Made by a program: the position numbers and the translations under genes. The notes beneath the pieces are model-generated. The model searched no databases. It was not told the origin of the DNA and saw only the letters and a program-made list of their open reading frames with translations. This document shows positions 16,000 to 23,873 of a stretch of DNA of 64,000 nucleotides, piece after piece (position 1 is the stretch's first letter; each line of letters starts with the position of its first letter). The DNA is taken from the NCBI RefSeq assembly GCF_030371825.1, contig NZ_JAUDDM010000002.1; one strand, 5' to 3'. The stretch is from Collinsella sp944321445 (lineage in GTDB: Bacteria; Actinomycetota; Coriobacteriia; Coriobacteriales; Coriobacteriaceae).

Positions 16000-17004
16000 C
16001 TATGCGTCGATGCTACGGACACGGCCAGCCCCCTTTCGCATGCGCGGGTCGATAACGCCGTAAAGGATATTGGCGATGAGGTTGCCCGCGAACACGAGGG
16101 CTGCCGTCGCGAGCGCAATGCCCACGAGCAGCGGAGCGTCTCCGCCCAACCCTGCCGTAACCGTCGCCTGTCCCAGACCGGGATACGAAAACACCTGTTC
16201 AACGAGGACCGAGCCGCCAACGATCTCGCTGATGGAGGCGAACTGCAGCGTAAGCGCCGGAAGCAACAGGTTGCGCAGGCCGTGGCGCCGCACGATGCTC
16301 CAGGTGCTCTCGCCGCGCGCCCGTGCGAAGCGGACGTAATCTGCAGACAGGACGTCTATGGTCTTCTCTCGCGTGTGCAGCGCGATGTTGGCAACACCGG
16401 TAAGCGAGAGCGTAAGCGCTGGTAATACCAGGTGATACAGGCGGTCTCCCAACGAGACCGCAGAGGCAGACGATCCGATGGGTACCGAGAACCCTACGGG
16501 AAACCAGCCGAGCATAACAGCAAACACCATGAGCATCACGATGCCCAGCCAAAACGCAGGGGTGGCGGAAAGCATGTAGCAGTACAGACGTACAGCACGA
16601 TCGATCGCACTTCCGCGCAGGGCACCGGCCGCGATACCGAGCGCAAGCCCCAACACGCCCGAAATAACCCATGCGGACGCAAGCAGCAGGGCGGACCCCG
16701 CAAGCCTGTTTGCAACCACCTCGACGACAGGAGCGTTGTAGCGCAGGCTGTCGCCCAGGTCCCCATGGACGGCATCGGAAAGCCAGGAGCCGTAGCGATC
16801 GAGCAGCGGCGTATCGACCTCCCAGCGTTCCGCCAGAGCCGCCCGCTTCTCGGCAGTCATGGATATCATGGCCGCCTGTCCGGCATTTGCCTGAACCGGA
16901 TCGATAGGAGATGCACTCACCAGGGCGAACGTAATGAAGCTCACGGCTGCCATGAGCGCCATGAAACGCAGGAGCTGCACTACCGCAGATCGAACTATGC
17001 CCAT
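16000..17004 (-). CDS. ABC transporter permease (DppB/NikB family)
   Basis: The first membrane subunit, 334 residues, with a membrane helix at about 10-30 (LLRFMALMAAVSFITFALV), the family-typical large external loop (about 35-100, including LLDRYGSWLSDAVHGDLGDSL) and five further helices. The EAA-like cytoplasmic loop is YVRFARARGESTWSIVRRHGLRN, with its conserved Arg and Gly. The end includes GVIDPRMRKG, close to the GxxDPR ending typical of DppB. The ATG follows the binding-protein stop by nine bases, so the operon is binding protein, DppB, DppC, ATPase, ATPase. Confidence 0.9.
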   Translation of the reverse strand: MGIVRSAVVQLLRFMALMAAVSFITFALVSASPIDPVQANAGQAAMISMTAEKRAALAERWEVDTPLLDRYGSWLSDAVHGDLGDSLRYNAPVVEVVANRLAGSALLLASAWVISGVLGLALGIAAGALRGSAIDRAVRLYCYMLSATPAFWLGIVMLMVFAVMLGWFPVGFSVPIGSSASAVSLGDRLYHLVLPALTLSLTGVANIALHTREKTIDVLSADYVRFARARGESTWSIVRRHGLRNLLLPALTLQFASISEIVGGSVLVEQVFSYPGLGQATVTAGLGGDAPLLVGIALATAALVFAGNLIANILYGVIDPRMRKGAGRVRSIDA

Positions 17005-17013
17005 GTCGCCCGC

Positions 17014-18657
17014 CTAGCGATTCCAAGACCAGCGATCGACGTTGTTCACGAGCGACCAGCCGTGCCCATGCGGATGCGGCTTTTGATCGGCAACGTCGAG
17101 ACCTTCGCGCTTGAAGTACAGATGGTCGACGTTAGCGATCCAGCACCATGTGGCAGCACCCTGCGGGGCGATTCCCTCCTCGCCATCCCATTGGGCGCGC
17201 TTCCAGTATGCATAGGAAGCCTCAATATCGGGCTGGGCGAGAGCGGCATCGAGATACGCATCGACTGTCTCGCTCTCATAGGAGGCGTAGTTGCCCCACC
17301 CGGTGGAGTAGTTGAGCTCATAGACCTCAACCGGCGAGTTGGACCCCCAGCCCCACAGCACAGGCTGTTCGTACTGATGGGAGTAGATCTCATCCCAGCT
17401 GCCGCCGCGCGGGGTCACGGCGATGCCAAGCTTGGACATCTGGTTGGCGAACTCGTTGGCTATGGCCTGACGCACCGAGTCGTCCGAGGAATACCAGAGG
17501 TCGAAGGCGGCACGCACGCCGTCGCGCCCCCGCACGCCGTCCTCTCCCGCAATCCAGCCGGCATCCTCGAGCGTGCGCAGAGCGGCGTCGATATCGCGCT
17601 CCACCCGCATGTCGTCGCTCGTCCAAGGCATGCCGTCTCCCACGCTGTAGGCAATGGAACCGTACCCGGCGATGACGTGGTCGATTACCGCCTGACGATC
17701 GACCGCCGCGTTGATGGCACGACGCACCGCGATATCGCAGGTAACGTCGTTTCCCTGAGCGTACGAAACTCCATCGATGGTCTTCGTCCCTCCAGCGGGC
17801 ACGCAGGGCAACGAGATGCCGCGCGAATCGACCGATCCGTAGGATACGAGCGCGTAGCCATCGAACGCTTGCTGGGCATGCGTGGCGTACGTATAGGCGA
17901 TGTCCACCTGCCCCGCCTGGACCGCCGCGAGCGCGGCATCCTCATCCATAAACACGATGACGACACGCTCCATAAGCGGAGCATCGCCATAATAGTCTGG
18001 GTTTGCGCGCAAGATCACCTGCTGGCCGCGATCCCACTGCTCGAGCATGTACCGCCCCGATCCGATTGGATTCGCCCCATAGCCCTCTCCATAGGCGTGT
18101 TCGGGAACGATACCCATGACCGCAAGGGTGTAGAGCAGCGCGTTGTAGGGTTTTGAGAGATGGAGCTCAACCACCGTGTCGGAAAGTGCGACGGCCTCAG
18201 TGACCATGGACAGGTCCGCCTCCGATGCCGTGCCCCGAGCAATTGAGTTGACCGTGAATGCAACGTCATGCGCCGTAAGCGGCTCACCATCGGTAAACGT
18301 AACGTCGTCACGAATCGTAAAAGTCCAAGTGAGCCCATCGTCAGAGCAAAGGTAATCCGTCGCGAGGTCGTTCACGAAGTTGAGATGGTCATCCGTTGTG
18401 ATGAGCGTTGACTGGATGAGCGGCTCGTGGACATGCTCGCCGCATCCCCATGAAACGAGAGGGTCAAAACCTGCGGCAGGCTCGCTGCCGGCGTTCATGA
18501 CGACGATCACTTCGTTGTTAGATGCAGGAGCGGCACTGCCCGACGCGCTCGCTCCGCCGGACCCGTTTGAACATCCGGCAGATACCGCCGCCAGCGCACA
18601 CGCCAGCGAACCGCCGATAACCGCGCGACGAGAAACCGCGCGCTCGATATGACCCAT
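17014..18657 (-). CDS. Extracellular solute-binding lipoprotein (SBP family 5, Opp/Nik type)
   Basis: Captures substrate outside the membrane and hands it to the permeases. The 547-residue precursor begins with SRRAVIGGSLACALAAVSAGC: a twin-arginine-like start followed by a lipobox with the lipid-carrying Cys at about residue 29, so Tat export is possible. After a Gly/Ser/Ala linker the family 5 fold is clear (DGLTWTFTIRDDVTFTDGEPLTAHDVAF, the signature of the family, split over about residues 107-134). The C-terminus has a KPHPHGHGW cluster of three His, which with the His-rich ATPase fits a metal or metallophore ligand. It is the first gene of the importer operon; an operator-like repeat lies 15-42 bp upstream. 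Confidence 0.9.
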   Translation of the reverse strand: MGHIERAVSRRAVIGGSLACALAAVSAGCSNGSGGASASGSAAPASNNEVIVVMNAGSEPAAGFDPLVSWGCGEHVHEPLIQSTLITTDDHLNFVNDLATDYLCSDDGLTWTFTIRDDVTFTDGEPLTAHDVAFTVNSIARGTASEADLSMVTEAVALSDTVVELHLSKPYNALLYTLAVMGIVPEHAYGEGYGANPIGSGRYMLEQWDRGQQVILRANPDYYGDAPLMERVVIVFMDEDAALAAVQAGQVDIAYTYATHAQQAFDGYALVSYGSVDSRGISLPCVPAGGTKTIDGVSYAQGNDVTCDIAVRRAINAAVDRQAVIDHVIAGYGSIAYSVGDGMPWTSDDMRVERDIDAALRTLEDAGWIAGEDGVRGRDGVRAAFDLWYSSDDSVRQAIANEFANQMSKLGIAVTPRGGSWDEIYSHQYEQPVLWGWGSNSPVEVYELNYSTGWGNYASYESETVDAYLDAALAQPDIEASYAYWKRAQWDGEEGIAPQGAATWCWIANVDHLYFKREGLDVADQKPHPHGHGWSLVNNVDRWSWNR

Positions 18658-18671
18658 GCGCCCTCACATTA

Positions 18672-18699
18672 GTGTTACGAATTGACTGATTCGTGTTAC
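18672..18699. promoter_or_regulatory. Operator-like repeat before the ABC importer operon
   Basis: GTGTTAC occurs twice in direct orientation (18672-18678 and 18693-18699) with 14 bp between, and the centre CGAAT-N6-ATTCG is an inverted repeat (18678-18693). The arrangement is typical of a regulator site. GTGTTAC is also the half-site reported for some NikR proteins, but there the second half is inverted, so a nickel link is only a hint. Confidence 0.5.
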
Positions 18700-18804
18700 C
18701 GTCAGACTCATGGTACCGCCGTCTACATAGAGGCGCAAGGAGCCGCGGCTGCGTAGCACGGGAATTCCTATGGTACAGAGGCCATATATCAGCGCTGGGT
18801 TATA

Positions 18805-20229
18805 TCAGTGCAGCTGAAGGTATGCAATGAGCGCATCTCGCCTGTTGGGAACACTGCCAGCGATAGCAGCGTTCAGCGCGCGCTTCAGAAGCTCACCGAT
18901 GCGTGGGCCGGGCTTCACGCCCTCTTGGATAAGGTCCGCGCCGGAAAGATCGAGCGTAGCGATACTATAGGCCTCGTGGTTCGCAAGCAGCTCGCGCACA
19001 ATCTCGCGCATGCGCTCGATGTCTTCCACGTAGTAGAAACACGACGGAGCCTTGCCCAGAGCGTCGGCACGCTTAAGATCGAACAGCTCGCCCATCAGGC
19101 GCGCCGTATTGAGCCCGTTGCCCGAGAAGATGCCCATGACCCGCAGCAGGTCCTCGCGCTCCGCCATCACGGGACGGTCGTGGTAGCGAATGAGCAGGCA
19201 CGTGTCGCGGATGAGGTCGTTTGAACAGGAGAGGCCGCGCATGATCTCTTTCGCCATCTTTGCGCTGAGCTCGGGATGGCCGTAGAAATGGCCGCGCCCC
19301 GTCTCGTCTGTCGTAAACGTGCCCGGCTTGCCGATGTCGTGCAGCAGCGCCGCCCACATGAGCGATGGTGACGGCGGCTGATCGGGATCTCCGCCATCGA
19401 TGCGAAAGCGCGAGAGCTCACCTGCGACGGTAAGAACGCGCGCGATGTGCTCGTAAACATCGAAAGCATGGTAGGGACTTCGCTGATCGAACCCGCGGCA
19501 CACCGCAAGCTCGGGGATGGCAGCGCACATAAGCTCGGGATAGCGTAGGAGCGCGTCTCCGCCGTGACGGGTAACCAAGATGCCCTCGAGCTCGATGCCC
19601 ACGCGCTCGCGAGCAACCTGGTCGAGCAGATGGGCGCAATCTGCCAGGGCGCGCGCCGTAGCGGGCTCGATAACAAAATCGAGTCGGCAAGCGAAGCGCA
19701 CCGCGCGCAACATGCGCAGGGCGTCCTCCTCAAATCGCTTGCGCGGCTCGCCGACCGCTCGAATCACTTTGTGCTCGAGGTCGGCCTGACCGCCGTAGAG
19801 GTCGAGCAACCCGCGCTGAGGGTGCCATGCCATCGCATTCACCGTGAAGTCGCGGCGCGCAAGGTCGTCCTGAACGCACGAAGCGCGCAACACGGAATCA
19901 GGATGCCTGCCGTCTGTATAGAACCCGTCGGTACGATACGTCGTGACCTCGATGCGCTCGCCGTCGACAACAGCCGTGATGCCGCCGAATTTGATACCGG
20001 ACTCCACGACGGCAATGCCTTCAGCTTGAAGCGCCGCCTCGTTTTCCTGCCAGGTGCCGGCGCAGCAGATATCCACGTCGTGGCCCGAGACGCCCATGAG
20101 CGCATCGCGGACCCAACCGCCAACGACCCACGCCTCGAGTCCCGCATTTTCGAGCACATGCAGTACGCGCTCTCCGCCCGAAGACATCGAGATTCCATTC
20201 AGTTGAGCTACCGTGCGGATATCAGTCAC
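18805..20229 (-). CDS. cca: CCA-adding tRNA nucleotidyltransferase
   Basis: Adds or repairs the 3' CCA end of tRNAs. The N-terminal nucleotidyltransferase head shows VVGGWVRDALMG followed by HDVDIC (the two metal-binding Asp), then RRDFTVNAMAWHP and DLYGGQADLEHKVIRAVGEP, and the ERFEEDALRMLRA-like neck (KRFEEDALRMLRAVRFA). An HD domain follows (LLHDIGKPGTF, HxxxSAKMAKEIM, YHDRPV), as in many Actinobacteria and Firmicutes enzymes. With GTG 20229 (behind AAGAGG) the protein has 474 residues; ATG at about 20187 is an alternative. The open frame upstream runs through repeat DNA and is not coding. Confidence 0.92.
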   Translation of the reverse strand: MTDIRTVAQLNGISMSSGGERVLHVLENAGLEAWVVGGWVRDALMGVSGHDVDICCAGTWQENEAALQAEGIAVVESGIKFGGITAVVDGERIEVTTYRTDGFYTDGRHPDSVLRASCVQDDLARRDFTVNAMAWHPQRGLLDLYGGQADLEHKVIRAVGEPRKRFEEDALRMLRAVRFACRLDFVIEPATARALADCAHLLDQVARERVGIELEGILVTRHGGDALLRYPELMCAAIPELAVCRGFDQRSPYHAFDVYEHIARVLTVAGELSRFRIDGGDPDQPPSPSLMWAALLHDIGKPGTFTTDETGRGHFYGHPELSAKMAKEIMRGLSCSNDLIRDTCLLIRYHDRPVMAEREDLLRVMGIFSGNGLNTARLMGELFDLKRADALGKAPSCFYYVEDIERMREIVRELLANHEAYSIATLDLSGADLIQEGVKPGPRIGELLKRALNAAIAGSVPNRRDALIAYLQLH

Positions 20230-20276
20230 CTTGGGCCTCTTCTTCCGATGTGCGCATACCCCAAAGTATACCGTTA

Positions 20277-20480
20277 TGTCCCCTCCGGGGACGGGGGTGC
20301 CGGGGGACATTTTGTCTCCTCTGGGGACGGGGGTCGTTGGGGACATTTTGTCCTCTTATGGGACAGACCTCGTATACATCTCATATTGCGATTATCGGTA
20401 CAATACGAAACGCGATGAATTCCACAGCAGGCCTGTCCCAAAAGGAGACATTTTGTCCTCTGGCACCCCCGTCCCCAGAG
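20277..20480. repeat. Cluster of REP-like GGGGAC repeats
   Basis: GGGGACGGGGGT occurs at 20287 and 20323 and in reverse complement at 20465-20476; the companion GGGGACATTTTGTC is at 20303-20316 and 20339-20352, with GGAGACATTTTGTC at 20444-20457. The copies are arranged as two direct units facing one inverted unit. The same core builds the palindrome at 34096-34154. This looks like a family of short palindromic extragenic elements. Confidence 0.75.
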
Positions 20481-20486
20481 AGGACA

Positions 20487-20523
20487 AAGAAAAACCCGCC
20501 TGCGGCGCGGGGCTGCAGGCGGG
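20487..20523 (-). terminator. Terminator after the PfkB kinase gene
   Basis: Leftward, CCCGCCTGC (20523-20515) pairs perfectly with GCAGGCGGG (20503-20495) over an 11-base loop and is followed by TTTTTCTTT. A strong intrinsic terminator for the ptsHI-kinase transcript. Confidence 0.85.
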
Positions 20524-20551
20524 CTGGGCAATCCGGTTGGATGCAAAGGGC

Positions 20552-21484
20552 TTACTGGCGCTCGAGCTTGCGCACCGCGATGCGGTGGCTGTACTCCTCG
20601 ACACGACCGAAGTCGCCCAGGCCAACGCTCTCGGCGACGTTCGCGCCGGTGGCCAGCGCAAGGCGCAGGGCCTCCTCGACGTTCTCGCGGTTGTGGTACC
20701 ACTTGAGGATGAACGCAGCGAGGGTGCAGTCGCCGGCGCACACCGAGGACACGAGGTTGATATTGAACTCGCGGCGAGCATACCAGATGTCCTCACCGTT
20801 GGAGAAATAGGCGTCGCCACGGCTGCCGCGGGTGAGCAGGACGTTCTGAACACCGATGTCGTGCGCCATCTTCATAGCGACGCGGACCTCGTCATCCGTA
20901 TCCACGGGGACACCGAAGATAGCCTTCATCTCGTGGTGATTCGGCTTGATGAGCAGTGGCTTCTTGTCAGCAAGCTTCTTCAGGCGATCGCTGGAGAGGT
21001 CGAGGATGACATCGGCGCCGCGATCCTGGGCGTGGTCGATGACCTCATCCAGGAAGTAGCGGGAAGCCTTCGGAGGCAGCGAACCGGAGATGATGAGGCA
21101 CTCAAGGTCACCGGTGGTGTCAAGAATGCGATAGAGCTCGCGCTCGCCCTCGGGAGTCAGCGGTGCGCCGGCGTTCAGGATGCCGTACTCGTTCTCACCA
21201 TCGTTGAAATACGAATTGATGCGCGTGATGCCGTCGATCCACACAGGACGGCACAGGCAACCCATGTTCATGGTCTCGTCGACGATGTACTTGCCCGTGA
21301 AGCCGGCAAAAAAGCCCAGGGCAACGGAGTCGACGCCGAACTTCTTCAAAGCGAAGGACACGTCGAGACCCTTACCGTTGGGCGTATAGCTCGCAGTGAC
21401 CGAGCGAATGTTCTCGTTGGGAATCAACGGGGGGCACGTCACGGTCATGTCGACGGCAGGGTTAGCGGTAAGCGTATAGAACAT
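20552..21484 (-). CDS. PfkB-family sugar-phosphate kinase, probably 1-phosphofructokinase
   Basis: Most likely phosphorylates fructose 1-phosphate to fructose 1,6-bisphosphate (FruK), or tagatose 6-phosphate (LacC-like). The 310-residue protein has the opening MFYTLTANPAVD typical of FruK/LacC, the substrate region TPNGKGLDVSFALKKFG (usually GGKGINVA-like), and the C-terminal catalytic motif SSVCAGDCTLAAFI, in which the usual GAGD reads CAGD but keeps the catalytic Asp. LLIKPNHHEMKAIFG is the family's central strand. ATG 21484 lies behind AAAGGGGAG. It follows ptsI by 108 bp in the same direction, so fructose or tagatose uptake by PTS is the likely context, though no sugar-specific IIBC permease is in the window. 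Confidence 0.85.
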   Translation of the reverse strand: MFYTLTANPAVDMTVTCPPLIPNENIRSVTASYTPNGKGLDVSFALKKFGVDSVALGFFAGFTGKYIVDETMNMGCLCRPVWIDGITRINSYFNDGENEYGILNAGAPLTPEGERELYRILDTTGDLECLIISGSLPPKASRYFLDEVIDHAQDRGADVILDLSSDRLKKLADKKPLLIKPNHHEMKAIFGVPVDTDDEVRVAMKMAHDIGVQNVLLTRGSRGDAYFSNGEDIWYARREFNINLVSSVCAGDCTLAAFILKWYHNRENVEEALRLALATGANVAESVGLGDFGRVEEYSHRIAVRKLERQ

Positions 21485-21505
21485 GGAATCTCCCCTTTCC
21501 AAGTA

Positions 21506-21543
21506 GACCGCGTGGTCCGCACCGTTAGCGGTACCACGCGGTC
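21506..21543. repeat. Strong hairpin between ptsI and the kinase gene
   Basis: GACCGCGTGGT (21506-21516) and ACCACGCGGTC (21533-21543) form a perfect 11-bp stem; GGTCC and the inner CCG/CGG may extend pairing. No T-tract follows on the leftward strand, so it is better read as an mRNA-processing or stability hairpin than as a terminator. Confidence 0.6.
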
Positions 21544-21592
21544 CTATTAAACACTATGTGCGTGAACAGCGCAGCACATGTTTACAAAGGCC

Positions 21593-23302
21593 TTACTTTG
21601 CAGCGGCTTCAAGCAGGACCTTGACCTCTTCGGCAGTCGCGCACTCGAGCGCCTTGTCGGCGAGCTCCTTGGCCTCATCGACCGTCCACTCGGAGATGGC
21701 CTTGCGCGTACGCAGGATGCTCGGCGCAGAGGTGGAGAACTCTTCCATGCCCCACGCGATCAGCAGCGGCGTGAGCAACGGATCGGCAGCGGCCTCGCCG
21801 CACATACCGACCATGATGCCCTCCTTGACACCGGCCTCGATGATGTTCTTGATTGCGCGCAGCACCGCCGGATAGTACCAGCTGTAAAGGTAGGCGACCT
21901 TGTCGTTGCCACGGTCGGACGCCATGGTATAGCCGGTGAGGTCGTTGGTACCGATGGAGAAGAAGTCGGCTTCCTTGGCCAAAAGGTCGGGGATGTTCGC
22001 GGAGGCAGCGGTCTCGGTCATGATGCCGACCTCGATGTCCTCGTTGAACTTGTAGCCCTCTTCGCGCAGCTCGGCCTTGCAGACCTCGACGAGCTCCTTG
22101 ACGGCACGGATCTCCTCGACGCAGGTGACCATGGGAACCATGATCTTGATGTCGCCGAACGCGCTCGCACGCAGCAGGGCGCGGAGCTGGACCTTGTACT
22201 CATCGGGGTTATCGAGGCAGTAGCGGATGGCGCGGTAACCCATGAAGGGGTTCTCTTCCTTCACGAGCTTGAGATACGGAATCTCCTTGTCGCCGCCCAC
22301 GTCGAGCGTACGGATGATGACCGGATTGCCCTTCAGGGCAACAGCGACCTTGCGATACGCGTCGAACTGCTCCTCCTCGGAGGGCAGAGACTTGGCGTCC
22401 ATGAAGAGGAACTCGGAGCGGAACAGGCCGATAGCCTCGGCATCGTGCTCGAGCGCGCCCTTGACGTCATCGGGGTTGCCGATGTTGCACGCCATGATCT
22501 TCTTATAGCCATCGGCCGTGATGGTCGGCTTGCCGCGGAACGCCTCGAGCGCCTGCTTCTCGGCCACGAACTCCTCGCGACGCTTCGTGTAGTCGGCGAG
22601 CGTCTCCTCGTCGGGCTCGGACACCACAACGCCCTTGGAACCGTCAACGATGGCGGTCATGCCGTTGTGGAGAGCGCCGCACGCGTTGGAGACGGACAGG
22701 ACCGCGGGAATCTCGAGAGCACGCGCGATGATGGCGGAATGCGAGGTGCGGCCGCCGACCTCGGTGACGATACCGGCAACGTTCTTCTTGTCGATCGTCG
22801 CGGTCATCGACGGCGTGAGATCATGGATAACGATGACCGTGCCAGCGGGCAGAACAGAGAGGTCGACGACCTCACGGCCCAGAAGCTCAGCCAGAATGCC
22901 GGTGCGGATATCGGCGATATCGGCGGCACGCAGGCGGAACATCTCGTCGTCCATGGAGAGGAACATGTTCTCGAACATGGTGCTGGTCTCCACGAGGGCC
23001 TGCTCGGCGCACGTGCCGCCCGCAATGGCAGCGTTGATGGAGTTGGTGAGCTCCGGATCCTGCGCAAGCATGATATGGCCGCTCATGATCTCGGCCTCGG
23101 CCTCGCCGACGCTCTCCTTCATGTGCTCAGCCATAGCGGCGGTCTTATCGCAGAACACGTCGAGCGCGGCCTTGTAGCGAGCTTGCTCGGCCTCGACGTC
23201 CTCAACATCATGCGGCGTGAAGGACAGGTCAGGATCGACCGCGACGGTCACGGTACCGATACCGATGCCCTCAGACGCGTTGACTCCCTCGTACATAGAC
23301 AT
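21593..23302 (-). CDS. ptsI: PTS Enzyme I (phosphoenolpyruvate-protein phosphotransferase)
   Basis: Starts the sugar phosphotransferase cascade by taking phosphate from phosphoenolpyruvate to its active His and passing it to HPr. The 569-residue protein is full length. The phospho-histidine motif GGRTSHSAIIAR has its His at about residue 188; the PEP-binding domain shows GLFRSEFLFM, RTLDVGGDKEIPYL, MVPMV, FFSIGTNDLTGYTMA and MVGMCGEAAADPLL with the conserved Cys. ATG 23302 lies behind GGAGAGGAAG. It sits downstream of ptsH, with a terminator-like hairpin in the gap, so some transcripts may stop after ptsH. Confidence 0.97.
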   Translation of the reverse strand: MSMYEGVNASEGIGIGTVTVAVDPDLSFTPHDVEDVEAEQARYKAALDVFCDKTAAMAEHMKESVGEAEAEIMSGHIMLAQDPELTNSINAAIAGGTCAEQALVETSTMFENMFLSMDDEMFRLRAADIADIRTGILAELLGREVVDLSVLPAGTVIVIHDLTPSMTATIDKKNVAGIVTEVGGRTSHSAIIARALEIPAVLSVSNACGALHNGMTAIVDGSKGVVVSEPDEETLADYTKRREEFVAEKQALEAFRGKPTITADGYKKIMACNIGNPDDVKGALEHDAEAIGLFRSEFLFMDAKSLPSEEEQFDAYRKVAVALKGNPVIIRTLDVGGDKEIPYLKLVKEENPFMGYRAIRYCLDNPDEYKVQLRALLRASAFGDIKIMVPMVTCVEEIRAVKELVEVCKAELREEGYKFNEDIEVGIMTETAASANIPDLLAKEADFFSIGTNDLTGYTMASDRGNDKVAYLYSWYYPAVLRAIKNIIEAGVKEGIMVGMCGEAAADPLLTPLLIAWGMEEFSTSAPSILRTRKAISEWTVDEAKELADKALECATAEEVKVLLEAAAK

Positions 23303-23347
23303 GGATCTTCCTCTCCAACTGTACCGGCCTCACGGCCGGCCCCCTGC

Positions 23348-23385
23348 AAAAAAGCGCGGGCACCGCCACCCGGCGATGCCCGCGC
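23348..23385 (-). terminator. Intrinsic terminator or attenuator between ptsH and ptsI
   Basis: Leftward, GCGCGGGCATCGCC (23385-23372) pairs with GGCGGTGCCCGCGC (23367-23354) over a four-base loop, with one mismatch, and six T follow. This is a strong terminator in the middle of the pts transcript. It would make HPr more abundant than Enzyme I, or ptsI needs its own promoter in the remaining 45 bp. Confidence 0.8.
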
Positions 23386-23428
23386 CGGAAATCCAACAAG
23401 TGGATGGTGCGGTTAACGTATGAACCGG

Positions 23429-23692
23429 TTACTCGCCCAGACCGCTCTTGATGAGGTCGAGAGCAGCAGCCAGGGCCTCGGCCTCGTCGGCGCCGTCGCA
23501 GCGGACCTCAACCTCGGTGCCGCAGGGGATGCCAGCAGCCATGAGGGCCATGGGGCTCTTGCCGTTGACCTCCTTGTCGGCGGTCACGATCGTGACGTCG
23601 CAAGCGTACTTGCCCATGGTGGAGGCGAACAGACCGGCCGGACGCATGTGCAGACCCTGGGGGTTGATGAGGGTAGCCTTCTCAGAAACCAT
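23429..23692 (-). CDS. ptsH: PTS phosphocarrier protein HPr
   Basis: An 87-residue HPr. The phosphorylated His is residue 15 in GLHMRPAG (Met replaces the more usual Ala after His), and Ser46 is present in GKSPMALMAAGI, so regulation by HPr kinase is possible. It accepts phosphate from Enzyme I and passes it to EIIA domains; the nearest EIIA domain is the C-terminus of the glycosyltransferase fusion encoded 181 bp upstream. ATG 23692 lies behind AAGGAG; the open frame upstream has no homology and is rejected. Sequence TTGCGTTACACTATCC about 60 bp upstream of the gene may be its promoter. Confidence 0.97.
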   Translation of the reverse strand: MVSEKATLINPQGLHMRPAGLFASTMGKYACDVTIVTADKEVNGKSPMALMAAGIPCGTEVEVRCDGADEAEALAAALDLIKSGLGE

Positions 23693-23873
23693 ACTTTTAC
23701 TCCTTTGTGATCTGAGCGCGCCAAGTGACATGAGGCGCACCAAAGTACGAGGATAGTGTAACGCAACACGAGCCGATTTACGCACAAAACGGGCGAGCGG
23801 AGCGAAATGGAACGTGACGGAACGGACACGCGCGAAGCACACCCGGCCTACGCGCGCAAAACGCAGCGACCCA

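Larger units (their letters stand above)
20230..20551. other. 322-bp gap between cca and the PfkB kinase gene
   Basis: Contains no gene. It holds a cluster of GGGGAC-type repeats (20277-20480), a terminator for the leftward kinase gene at its right end, and an AT-rich stretch near 20375-20420 that is probably the cca promoter. Confidence 0.7.

Noticed and set aside
20230..20346. N-terminal extension of the CCA-adding enzyme
   Set aside because: It translates GGGGAC repeat DNA (PVPRGD/PVPGGD), which is extragenic repeat sequence.
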